Below, piece by piece: positions 32,529-40,353 of a DNA stretch of 64,000 nt (position 1 is the stretch's first letter; the number at the start of each line of letters is the position of its first letter). A model generated the notes under the pieces. That model saw only the letters and a program-made list of their open reading frames with translations, was not told where the DNA came from and did not search any database. A program made the position numbers and the translations under genes. This DNA is from Stenotrophomonas indicatrix (lineage in GTDB: Bacteria; Pseudomonadota; Gammaproteobacteria; Xanthomonadales; Xanthomonadaceae), in the NCBI GenBank assembly GCA_041545745.1, contig CP168152.1:1114001-1178000 (forward strand), read 5' to 3'.

Positions 32529-33746
32529 TCAGGGCGTGGAAGGCGCGGCCGCGACCACCGGCCGGTCGCGGAACAGCAACAGGAAGGCGATCAGCACGAT
32601 CAGCGCGACGCCTGCGGGGAACAGCCAGATCTGCTGCCAGTCCGGTCCAGCTGCCGTGGTGAAGTGCTCCACCACCGCGCCGGACAGGAATGTGCCGATC
32701 AACATGCCCACGCCATAGGTGGCCAGGGTGATGAAGCCCTGCGCGCTGCTGCGCGCGGCCGGGCCGGCGTGCGCATCGGTGTAGATCTGGCCGGTGACGA
32801 AGAAGAAGTCGTAGCAGATGCCGTGCAGCACGATGCCGATCACCAGCAGCGAGAAGCCGCCGCCCGCATCGCCAAAGGCGAACATGGCATAACGCACTAC
32901 CCACGCGGCCATGCCTACCGCCAGCATCGTCTTCACCCCCAGTCGCACGAACAGGAACGGCATGGCCAGCATCAGCAGGACTTCGGAGACCTGGCCCAGC
33001 GACTGCAGGCCTGCTGCGCCACGCACACCGAGATCATTGAGGTACGGGTTGGTGAAGTTGTAGTAGAACGCCAGCGGGACGCAGATGGCGATGGACGACA
33101 GGAAGAACACGAGGTAGGAGCGCGACTTCAGCAGCCGCAGCGAATCCAGCCCCAGGATCTGCCCCAGCCCGGCATCGCGCTGCTGCGCCAGCGGCGGCGT
33201 GTGCGGCAGGGTGAACGCATACAGGCCCAGCGCCAGCGACGCCATCGCCGCCATCCGGAAGGTCAGCTCAAGCCGGTGTGCCTGCTCCCAGCCCAGCCAG
33301 CCGATCAGCACGCCCGCCACGATCCAGCCGACGCTGCCGGCCACCCGCACCAGCGGGAACTGTTTCTCGGGCGATTGCATGTGGCGCATCGCCACGCTGT
33401 TGGCCAATGCCAGCGTCGGCATGAACAGCAGCATGTAGCCCATGACGCAGGCGAAGAACATGCGGAAGTCGGTTGCCGTGGACGCCAGCCACATCAGCAC
33501 CGCGCCGGCCAAGTGCAGAACCGCCAGGATGCGTTGCGCCGCGAAGTAGCGATCAGCGATCAGGCCGACCAGGAAGGGGGCCACGATGGCGCCGATCGAT
33601 TGGCTGAGGAAGGCCGTCGCCACCTGGCTCGCACTGGCCTGCAACGGCCCCTGCACCAGGTAGGTGCCGAGGGTCACGAACCAGGCTCCCCAGATGAAGA
33701 ACTGCAGAAACATCATCGCGCCCAAGCGCGACATCGCGTGCGTCAT
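32529..33746 (-). CDS. MFS transporter, nucleoside:H+ symporter-like
   Basis: A protein of 405 residues with about 12 hydrophobic segments and a short cytoplasmic N-terminus. The sequence MFLQFFIWGAWFVTLGTYL and the following LSQSIGAIVAPFLVGLIADRYF, with an Asp-Arg pair between segments 2 and 3, are those of the NupG/XapB (nucleoside:H+ symporter) family, which also occurs in many sugar-acid and glycoside clusters. In this operon it should import the keto-sugar or glycoside breakdown product. Substrate is inferred from context only. Confidence 0.85.
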   Translation of the reverse strand: MTHAMSRLGAMMFLQFFIWGAWFVTLGTYLVQGPLQASASQVATAFLSQSIGAIVAPFLVGLIADRYFAAQRILAVLHLAGAVLMWLASTATDFRMFFACVMGYMLLFMPTLALANSVAMRHMQSPEKQFPLVRVAGSVGWIVAGVLIGWLGWEQAHRLELTFRMAAMASLALGLYAFTLPHTPPLAQQRDAGLGQILGLDSLRLLKSRSYLVFFLSSIAICVPLAFYYNFTNPYLNDLGVRGAAGLQSLGQVSEVLLMLAMPFLFVRLGVKTMLAVGMAAWVVRYAMFAFGDAGGGFSLLVIGIVLHGICYDFFFVTGQIYTDAHAGPAARSSAQGFITLATYGVGMLIGTFLSGAVVEHFTTAAGPDWQQIWLFPAGVALIVLIAFLLLFRDRPVVAAAPSTP

Positions 33747-33773
33747 GGCTTGCCCTCCCGGGGCGGTAATGGC

Positions 33774-34826
33774 TCAGATTCCCAGCATGCGGTGCAGTGA
33801 TTGCGGGTCCGTGCCGCTGTCGGCGAAATCATCAAAGGCGCGCTCCGTCACGCGGATGATGTGGTCGCGGATGAAGGGAGCACCCTCGCGCGCGCCGTCT
33901 TCCGGGTGCTTCAGGCAGCACTCCCATTCCAGCACTGCCCAGCCGGGGAAATCGTACTGCGCGAATTTCGAGAAGATCGCCTTGAAGTCGATCTGCCCAT
34001 CGCCGAGTGAACGGAACCGGCCCGGACGATCGATCCAGTCCTGGTAGCCGCCATAGACGCCACTGCTGGCACCGGCGTGGTACTCGGCGTCCTTGACGTG
34101 GAAGATGCCGATGCGCGCGTGGTAGCGGTCGATGAAGCCGAGGTAGTCCATCTGCTGCAGCAGCAGATGGCTGGGGTCATACAGGATCTTCGCGCGGGGA
34201 TGGTGGTCCACCACCTCGAGGAAGCGCTCGAAGGTCGCGCCGTCATGCAGGTCCTCGCCCGGGTGGATCTCGAAGCACAGGTCCACGCCGCAGGCATCGA
34301 AGGCATCCAGGATGGGGCGCCAGCGGCGACCGAGTTCGGCGAAGGCTTCTTCCACAAGACCAGGCGGGCGTTGCGGCCAGGGATAGAAGTAGGGCCAGGC
34401 CAGCGCGCCGGAGAACGTGGCATGCGCGGTCAGGCCCAGGCGCTGGCTGGCCTTGGCGGCCAGCAGCAGCTGCTCCACTGCCCAGGCCTGGCGGGCGGCA
34501 GGATCACCGCGTTTGTCCGGCGGCGCGAATCCGTCAAACAGCGCGTCATAGGCGGGATGGACGGCGACCAGCTGCCCCTGCAGGTGGGTGGACAGCTCGG
34601 TGATCTGCACGCCATGTCCGGCCAGCATGCCGGCGATGTCGTCGCAGTACGCCTGGCTGCTCGCCGCCTTGGCCAGATCGAACAGGTGGGGCGCGCTGGT
34701 CGGCACTTGTAGGCCAGAATAGCCCAGCCCCGCGGCCCATCCGGCCAGCGTGTCCAGCCGATCAAAAGGAGCTGTGTCGCCGATGAACTGCGCCAGGAAC
34801 AGCGCTGGACCCTTGAGCGTTTTCAA
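33774..34826 (-). CDS. cytosolic TIM-barrel sugar isomerase/epimerase
   Basis: About 350 residues, xylose-isomerase-like TIM barrel, no signal peptide. Metal-binding candidates are Glu and His in DLCFEIHPGEDLHDG, Asp and His in ILYDPSHLLLQQMDY, His in IGIFHVKDAEYH and Glu in AVLEWECCLKHPE. This HPGE/DPSH/HVKDAE pattern is typical of a group of epimerases found with Gfo/Idh enzymes. I choose the TTG at 34826 (GAGGG nine bases upstream) because longer starts would run into the operator at 34843. It is the first gene of the leftward operon. Confidence 0.82.
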   Translation of the reverse strand: MKTLKGPALFLAQFIGDTAPFDRLDTLAGWAAGLGYSGLQVPTSAPHLFDLAKAASSQAYCDDIAGMLAGHGVQITELSTHLQGQLVAVHPAYDALFDGFAPPDKRGDPAARQAWAVEQLLLAAKASQRLGLTAHATFSGALAWPYFYPWPQRPPGLVEEAFAELGRRWRPILDAFDACGVDLCFEIHPGEDLHDGATFERFLEVVDHHPRAKILYDPSHLLLQQMDYLGFIDRYHARIGIFHVKDAEYHAGASSGVYGGYQDWIDRPGRFRSLGDGQIDFKAIFSKFAQYDFPGWAVLEWECCLKHPEDGAREGAPFIRDHIIRVTERAFDDFADSGTDPQSLHRMLGI

Positions 34827-34842
34827 GATGATTCGCCCTCGA

Positions 34843-34856
34843 TGCAATCGATTGCA
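34843..34856. promoter_or_regulatory. LacI-family operator, copy 2, over the leftward promoter
   Basis: Same perfect palindrome TGCAATCGATTGCA as at 26,178. On the minus strand GATAAT (34856-34861) directly abuts it and is a good -10 element, so the operator covers the start of the leftward operon. It also lies 66 bases before the LacI-type gene on the plus strand, which may thus control itself. A second short palindrome CTTTCGAAAG lies at 34872-34881. Confidence 0.75.
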
Positions 34857-34921
34857 TTATCCTAGCAGGGGCTTTCGAAAGACCCGTTGTGCACTGCACA
34901 GCGGAAGGAAGAGGTAACGCC

Positions 34922-35929
34922 ATGGCCACCATCTACGACATCGCAAAGCACGTCGGCGTCTCTGCCGGGACGGTGTCGCGAGCACTTTCCCGGCCGGACA
35001 AAGTCCTGCCGGCCACCCGCACGCGCATCGAGCAGGCGGCCGCTGCGCTGGGCTATGTTCCCAACACCGTTGCCCGGACGCTCAAGACCCAGCGCAGCGG
35101 CAAGATCCTGGTCACTGTGCCGGACATTGCCAACCCGTTCTTCGCGCAGATCCTGCAGGGCGCGGAGGATGCGGCGCAGGCCGTCGGCTACGCCGTCCTG
35201 CTGGGCGATACCCAGAACCTGCCCGAGCGCGAGGAGCGTTACGCGCAGATGCTCCGGCGCAACGAGGCCGATGGCCTGATCGTGCTGGGGCATCGCCTGC
35301 CGCCGACGGCGCGCGATATCGTCGAGCAACGGGGTGTCGCCGCGCCGGTGGTCAACGGCTGCGAGTTCGACCCCGCGCTGGGCATTCCCAGCGTCCACAT
35401 CGACAACGCCGCCGCCGCGCGCGCGGTGATGGAACACCTGTACGGCCTGGGGCACGAGCGGATCGCCGTGGTAGGCGGGCCGCCCGACAATCCCCTGCAT
35501 ACGCAACGGCTGGAAGGGGTTCGCGCCGCTGGCAGGGCGCGTGGCCGTCTGCGCCACCTCAGCATCGTGCCGGGTGACTTCTCGGTGGAGTCCGGCCATG
35601 CGGCTGCGACGGCGCTGTTGACGGTCGCGTCCGCACCCACCGCGATCTTCTGTTTCAGCGACCAGATGGCGCTGGGGACGCTGGCGGCCTGCCGGGATCT
35701 GGGCATCCGCGTGCCCGATGACCTGTCCATCGTCGGCTTCGACGACCTGGCGTCATCGCGTTACCTGACGCCTCCGTTGACGACCATCAGGCAGCCGATG
35801 CGGGAGATCGGCGAGCGCGCGGTCAACCTGCTGCTGGCCATCATCGAACAGGTCGACGTGCCACGTCAGCAGACGCTGGTGTTCAGCTTGATGGTGCGGG
35901 GCTCGACGGCTGCGCCCAGACGCAGCTGA
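34922..35929 (+). CDS. LacI family repressor of the glycoside cluster
   Basis: A protein of 335 residues: an N-terminal LacI HTH (TIYDIAKHVGVSAGTVSRAL, hinge ALGYVPNTVARTLK) and a sugar-binding effector domain (ILVTVPDIANPFFAQILQGA ... SIVGFDDLASSRYLTPPLTT). The start ATG has GGAAGGAAGAGG upstream. The gene diverges from the leftward operon over the palindrome at 34,843, and an identical palindrome heads the rightward operon, so it is the likely regulator of the entire 26.2-34.8 kb block. The inducer is probably a keto-sugar or glycoside. Confidence 0.9.
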   Translation: MATIYDIAKHVGVSAGTVSRALSRPDKVLPATRTRIEQAAAALGYVPNTVARTLKTQRSGKILVTVPDIANPFFAQILQGAEDAAQAVGYAVLLGDTQNLPEREERYAQMLRRNEADGLIVLGHRLPPTARDIVEQRGVAAPVVNGCEFDPALGIPSVHIDNAAAARAVMEHLYGLGHERIAVVGGPPDNPLHTQRLEGVRAAGRARGRLRHLSIVPGDFSVESGHAAATALLTVASAPTAIFCFSDQMALGTLAACRDLGIRVPDDLSIVGFDDLASSRYLTPPLTTIRQPMREIGERAVNLLLAIIEQVDVPRQQTLVFSLMVRGSTAAPRRS

Positions 35930-35969
35930 GCGCAACGGCGAGGCGGCATGATGCCGCGCTTTCTCCGCC

Positions 35970-36362
35970 TCAGGGCTTCCCGCGCCTGGCGTCCACGCTG
36001 TAGCGGCCCGGTCCACTGCAGGCCAGCAGCAGGAAGCCGCCGGCGATGGCCAGATTCTTCAGGAACATGATCTGCTGCACCGGGTCGGCGAGCTGGTGGT
36101 GGAAGATGAAGGCCGTGACCAGGCTGAAGGCGGCCAGCACCGCGGCCACTGCCCGGGTCTGCAGGCCAAGCAGGATGCACAGCGCCGTGCCGATCTCGAA
36201 CAGGATGGTGGGCCACAGCAGGATGCCGGGAAGACCCATCGCCGCCATGTAGCCCTGTGTCGCTGCTGGGTCGGACTGCTTGCCCAGGCCGGATACCAGG
36301 AACAGCAGCATCAGCAGAACGCGGGCGGCCAGCTTCGCAAGGGAGTGAAGTGATGTGTCCAC
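35970..36362 (-). CDS. DoxX family membrane protein
   Basis: A protein of 130 residues with four hydrophobic segments: VLLMLLFLVSGLGKQ, PGILLWPTILFEIGTALCILLG, VAAVLAAFSLVTAFIFHH and FLKNLAIAGGFLLLACSGPG. The SGLGK near the N-terminus, FEIG in the middle and LKNLAIAGG are the DoxX signature. DoxX-like proteins are linked to quinone or redox stress roles, with no firm function here. The start is a GTG at 36362 with GAGG nine bases upstream. It converges on the LacI gene and is separate from the arsenic locus to its right. Confidence 0.85.
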   Translation of the reverse strand: MDTSLHSLAKLAARVLLMLLFLVSGLGKQSDPAATQGYMAAMGLPGILLWPTILFEIGTALCILLGLQTRAVAAVLAAFSLVTAFIFHHQLADPVQQIMFLKNLAIAGGFLLLACSGPGRYSVDARRGKP

Positions 36363-36548
36363 GGCAACGTCCTCAGGGTGGGCAGGGCGGGGGATGATCA
36401 ACAACCATGCAGGGCGGTATGCCCTTGCCCAACCGACCGGGCGCTGCAGCAGGATCTCCTGTCCGGCCATCGAATCCCATCACGGGTGAAGTGGGTGTTG
36501 AGAGCGATGGCGCCGGCAGCCTGCCGACCCGCGCGGTGCGTCCTTGCC

Positions 36549-37589
36549 TCAGCGCCGCTCGTACCAGCCGCGCGATGCATTGACGATGCGCACCACCGAC
36601 AGCATCACCGGTACTTCGATCAGCACGCCGACCACGGTCGCCAGCGCCGCGCCGGAATGCACGCCGAACAGGCCCACGGCGGTGGCCACGGCCAGTTCGA
36701 AGAAATTGCTGGCGCCGATCAGCGCCGAGGGACCGGCCACGCAGTGGGCGACGCCCAGGCGCCGGTTCAGCAGGTAGGCCAGCCCGGAGTTGAAGTAGAC
36801 CTGGATCAGGATCGGGACCGCCAGGATGGCGATGACCAGCGGCTGCCGCACGATCTGCTCGCCCTGGAAGCCGAACAGCAGCACCAGCGTCAGCAGCAGC
36901 GCCAGCAGCGAGACCGGCCCCAGCTTTCGCAGTGCGGACTGCAGGCCGGCCTCCCCGTTGCGGGCCAGCAGCCAGCGCCGCAACAGTGCGGCCACCAGCA
37001 CCGGCGCGATGATGTACAGCGACACCGACAGCAGCAGTGTGTCCCACGGCACGCTGATCGCCGACAGGCCCAGCAGCAGCGCCACCACCGGTGCATACGC
37101 CACCACCATGATCGCGTCGTTCAACGCCACCTGGCTGAGGGTGAAGTTGGCATCGCCGCGGCACAGGTTGCTCCACACGAACACCATGGCGGTGCAGGGC
37201 GCGGCTGCCAGCAGGATCAACCCGGCGATGTAGCTGTCGACCTGTGCGGCGGGCAGCGCATCAGCAAACACGTGGCGCAGGAAGAACCAGCCCAGCAGTG
37301 CCATCGAGAACGGCTTGACCGCCCAGTTGATGAGCAGCGTCACGCCGATGCCTTTCCAGTGCTGGCCGAGCTGGCCCATCGCACGGAAATCGACCCGCAG
37401 CAGCATCGGGATGATCATCAACCAGATCAGCACGGCGATGGGCAGGTTGACCTTGGCCACCTCCGCCGACGCCAGCGCAGCAAATGGCTGCGGCAGCACG
37501 TGGCCAAGCAGGGTACCTGCCACGATGCACAGCGCCACCCACAGCGTCAGGTAGCGCTCGAACAACCCCATCGGTGCCGGCGCGCTCAC
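36549..37589 (-). CDS. acr3: ACR3 family arsenite efflux permease
   Basis: A protein of 346 residues with ten hydrophobic segments. ACR3 features include LPIAVLIWLMIIPMLLRVDF, NWAVKPFSMALLGWFFL and the segment LILLAAAPCTAMVFVWSNL that contains the conserved Cys for arsenite. It exports As(III) across the inner membrane without an ATPase (no arsA here). Its start overlaps the arsC stop by four bases, so reduction of arsenate and export of arsenite are produced together. Confidence 0.93.
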   Translation of the reverse strand: MSAPAPMGLFERYLTLWVALCIVAGTLLGHVLPQPFAALASAEVAKVNLPIAVLIWLMIIPMLLRVDFRAMGQLGQHWKGIGVTLLINWAVKPFSMALLGWFFLRHVFADALPAAQVDSYIAGLILLAAAPCTAMVFVWSNLCRGDANFTLSQVALNDAIMVVAYAPVVALLLGLSAISVPWDTLLLSVSLYIIAPVLVAALLRRWLLARNGEAGLQSALRKLGPVSLLALLLTLVLLFGFQGEQIVRQPLVIAILAVPILIQVYFNSGLAYLLNRRLGVAHCVAGPSALIGASNFFELAVATAVGLFGVHSGAALATVVGVLIEVPVMLSVVRIVNASRGWYERR

Positions 37590-38092
37590 GCCTCGCCATC
37601 CTCGGGTTGCACGAAACCGATGCGATCCAGCGCGTCTTTCAACTGCCGGCGGTCGGACCAGGTCGCTGCGGGCAATGCCAGCAGTGCCAGCAACCGTGCC
37701 TTGACGATGGCATGGGCCTGCACGAACGCAGCCGCCTTGTCCTCCGCGCTGCCATCCACGGCAGCCGGATCAGGCAGGCCCCAGTGCGTACGCACGAAGT
37801 CGCCGAACACCACCGGGCACGCCTCGGCGGCCGCGGCATCGCAGACCGTGATCACCAGGTCCATGGGCGCGCCGTCAGCGAACTCGTCCCACGATTTGCT
37901 GCGCAGGCCTGCGGTGGCGATGCCCTCGGCCTGCAACTGGGCAAGGGCGAACGGATTGACCTCGCCGGCCGGCTGGCTGCCGGCGCTGAACACCTCGAAG
38001 CGATGGCCTGCCCACGCCCGCAGCGTGGCTTCGGCAAGAACACTGCGGGCGGAATTGCCCGTGCACAGGAACAGGACACGTTGAGTGGTCAC
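37586..38092 (-). CDS. arsC: arsenate reductase, LMW-phosphatase/thioredoxin type
   Basis: A protein of 168 residues with the P-loop VLFLCTGNSARS at the N-terminus (nucleophile Cys10, C-x5-R). Cys84 and Cys92 correspond to the pair that shuttles the disulfide to thioredoxin in the Staphylococcus pI258 enzyme, so the thioredoxin-coupled type is likely. It reduces As(V) to As(III) for export. It overlaps acr3 by four bases and lies 15 bases after arsR. Confidence 0.92.
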   Translation of the reverse strand: MTTQRVLFLCTGNSARSVLAEATLRAWAGHRFEVFSAGSQPAGEVNPFALAQLQAEGIATAGLRSKSWDEFADGAPMDLVITVCDAAAAEACPVVFGDFVRTHWGLPDPAAVDGSAEDKAAAFVQAHAIVKARLLALLALPAATWSDRRQLKDALDRIGFVQPEDGEA

Positions 38093-38107
38093 GAAGCGGA
38101 TCTCCGG

Positions 38108-38437
38108 TCAGCAGGCGCAATCAGGGGACGTCGGGCTGCAGGCCGGATCGGGCGAGCCTGCGCAGCAGTTGTGGGTGAGGTACTCGATCAGGCCGGTCAT
38201 GGCACTGAAGTTGGCGCGGTAGCAGACGTTGCGGCCCTGGCTCTCGCTCTCGACCAGCCCGGCCTGCAGCAACTCCTTCAGGTGGAAGCTGAGCGTGGCC
38301 GGCGGCACCTGCAGGGCGCCGCCGATGTCACCGGCCATGCGGCCGGCCGGGCCGGCTTCCACCAGCAACCGGAAGGCGGCCAGGCGGGTGGCATGGCCAA
38401 GGGCGGTGAGGGCGGCGATTGCATTTTTCGTTTCCAT
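38108..38437 (-). CDS. arsR: ArsR family arsenite-responsive repressor
   Basis: A 109-residue winged-helix repressor (LGHATRLAAFRLLVEAGP ... PPATLSFHLKELLQAGLVES). It lacks the ELCVCDL metal site of the E. coli-type ArsR; instead the C-terminus has a cluster of cysteines (NCC near residue 91 and several more after it), the arrangement used for As(III) in the Acidithiobacillus-type ArsR. First gene of the ars operon, 17 bases from the divergent arsH; the gap contains TTCTAGAA, a possible half of the operator. Confidence 0.9.
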   Translation of the reverse strand: METKNAIAALTALGHATRLAAFRLLVEAGPAGRMAGDIGGALQVPPATLSFHLKELLQAGLVESESQGRNVCYRANFSAMTGLIEYLTHNCCAGSPDPACSPTSPDCAC

Positions 38438-38454
38438 ATTTCTAGAATAGTCGA

Positions 38455-39186
38455 ATGAATGAATCCCTCGCAAGTCCCACCCTCCCGCATCTGGCCGAAG
38501 CCTCGCTTCTCCAGCCCGACCCGATCCTGCTGGGCACCGGCCGCGCGCACCCGCCGCGGATCCTGCTGCTGTATGGCTCGCTGCGCCCACAGTCGTTCAG
38601 CCGCAAGCTGGCGCTGGAGGCCGAGCATCTGCTGCGCCACCTCGGCTGCGAGACCCGGGTGTTCGATCCACATGCGTTGCCCATGCTCGACAGCGTCGGC
38701 GCCGATCACCCTGAAGTGCAGCGCCTGCGCGCGTGGTCGCAATGGTCCGAAGGCCAGGTCTGGATCAGCCCGGAGCGCCACGGCACGGTCACCGGCGTGT
38801 TCAAGAACCAGATCGACTGGCTGCCGCTGGAAGACGGCAGCGTGCGCCCGACCCAGGGCAGGACGCTGGCAGTGATGCAGGTCAGTGGCGGTTCGCAGTC
38901 GTTCAACACGGTCAACACGCTGCGCGTGCTGGGACGATGGATGCGCATGCTGACCATCCCCAACCAGTCTTCGGTGGCCAAGGCATGGCAGGAGTTCGAC
39001 GAGAACGGGCGGATGAAACCGTCGGCGTACTACGACCGGGTAGTGGATGTGATGGAGGAGCTGGTCAAGTTCACGCTGCTCACGCGGGATCGTTCGGACT
39101 ACCTGGTGGATCGCTACAGCGAGCGCAAGGGTGATCAGCAGGCGGCCGCATTGGCACGTGCGGCAGGGGCGGTGGCCGCACGCTGA
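38455..39186 (+). CDS. arsH: ArsH, NADPH-dependent FMN reductase/organoarsenical oxidase
   Basis: A protein of 243 residues with a flavodoxin-like FMN fold. [18 protein letters not shown] binds the FMN phosphate; [20 protein letters not shown] and [17 protein letters not shown] are diagnostic of ArsH. It oxidises trivalent methylated or aromatic arsenicals and has quinone reductase activity. It is divergent from arsR over 17 bases, so both share one control region. A second ATG four bases downstream is in another frame and is not the start. Confidence 0.93.
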   Translation: MNESLASPTLPHLAEASLLQPDPILLGTGRAHPPRILLLYGSLRPQSFSRKLALEAEHLLRHLGCETRVFDPHALPMLDSVGADHPEVQRLRAWSQWSEGQVWISPERHGTVTGVFKNQIDWLPLEDGSVRPTQGRTLAVMQVSGGSQSFNTVNTLRVLGRWMRMLTIPNQSSVAKAWQEFDENGRMKPSAYYDRVVDVMEELVKFTLLTRDRSDYLVDRYSERKGDQQAAALARAAGAVAAR

Positions 39187-39273
39187 GGGCAAGCGGAGCC
39201 GTAGGAACGCGCGCATGCGCGGACGCATCACCTCAATCCACTACCATGGGCCACCCCACCAGGATGTGCCCCG

Positions 39274-40299
39274 ATGTCCCTCGTCATCCCGACCCTGCCC
39301 AGGCCTCCCGCCGCACGCATCGCCGCCTGGCTGATGATGCTGCTGGGCATGTGGCTGGCACTGAAGCTTGGCCTGGTGGTGACCCTGCTGTCGGGCCTGC
39401 TGGTGTTCCAGTTGACCCATGTGCTGGCCTCCACCGTGGAAGGCAAGCTGCGTCCTGGGCGGGCACGGGCGATCGCGGTGATCGTGCTGTCGGCGGTGAT
39501 CATCAGTGCACTGGTGCTGGCCGGCATCGGCGTGGCCTCGTTCTTCCGCAACGAGACCGGTGGCCCGGACGTGTTGCTGGCGCGGTTGATGGACATCCTC
39601 AACACCTCCCGGCACCAGGTGCCGGCCCTGCTGCAGCCCTACATCCCTGAAGACCTGACGGCGCTGCGTGCGGCCGTCAACGAATGGGCCGCCGAGCACC
39701 AGCGCCAGCTGGGCGTGGCCGGTACGTCGGTGGTGCAGGTGGGGGTGCGGGTGCTGATCGGCATGGTGCTGGGCGCGATGATCGCGCTGTACGACGAACT
39801 GCCGCTGCCGAAGATGGGCCCACTGGCGCAGGAGCTGATCGGCCGCACCGGCCGCCTGGCCACCGCGTTCCGCCAGGTGGTGTTCGCCCAGGTCAAGATC
39901 TCGCTGCTCAACACCGTGTTCACCGCCATCTTCCTGCTGGGGGTGCTGCCGCTGTTCGGCGTGCACCTGCCGCTGTCGAAGACGCTGGTGCTGATCACCT
40001 TCCTGGCGGGCCTGCTGCCGGTGGTGGGCAACATCATCTCCAACACCATCATCGCCATCGTCGCACTGTCGGTGTCGTTCTACGTGGCCGTGGTTGCGCT
40101 GCTGTACCTGGTGGTGATCCACAAGCTGGAGTACTTCCTCAACGCGCGCATCGTCGGCGGCGAGATCCAGGCACGCGCCTGGGAGCTGCTGCTGGCCATG
40201 CTGGTGATGGAAGCGGCGTTCGGGCTGCCCGGCCTGGTGGCCGCGCCGGTGTTCTACGCCTACGTGAAGCGCGAACTGGTGGACCAGCGCTGGATTTGA
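39274..40299 (+). CDS. AI-2E family transporter (PerM/TqsA-like)
   Basis: A protein of 341 residues with about seven hydrophobic segments. The N-terminal pair (ARIAAWLMMLLGMWLALKL, VTLLSGLLVFQLTHVLAS), a soluble stretch (residues ~95-165), and the C-terminal block TFLAGLLPVVGNIISNTIIAIVALS are diagnostic of the AI-2E exporter family. Members include TqsA and Na+/H+ antiporter-like proteins, so the real substrate is unknown. It stands alone on the plus strand, followed by a separate diguanylate cyclase gene. Confidence 0.85.
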   Translation: MSLVIPTLPRPPAARIAAWLMMLLGMWLALKLGLVVTLLSGLLVFQLTHVLASTVEGKLRPGRARAIAVIVLSAVIISALVLAGIGVASFFRNETGGPDVLLARLMDILNTSRHQVPALLQPYIPEDLTALRAAVNEWAAEHQRQLGVAGTSVVQVGVRVLIGMVLGAMIALYDELPLPKMGPLAQELIGRTGRLATAFRQVVFAQVKISLLNTVFTAIFLLGVLPLFGVHLPLSKTLVLITFLAGLLPVVGNIISNTIIAIVALSVSFYVAVVALLYLVVIHKLEYFLNARIVGGEIQARAWELLLAMLVMEAAFGLPGLVAAPVFYAYVKRELVDQRWI

Positions 40300-40353
40300 C
40301 CCGCTTTCACGCGGGTGCAGCGCTACACTGCTCCGCACGCCGGGGGTACATCG

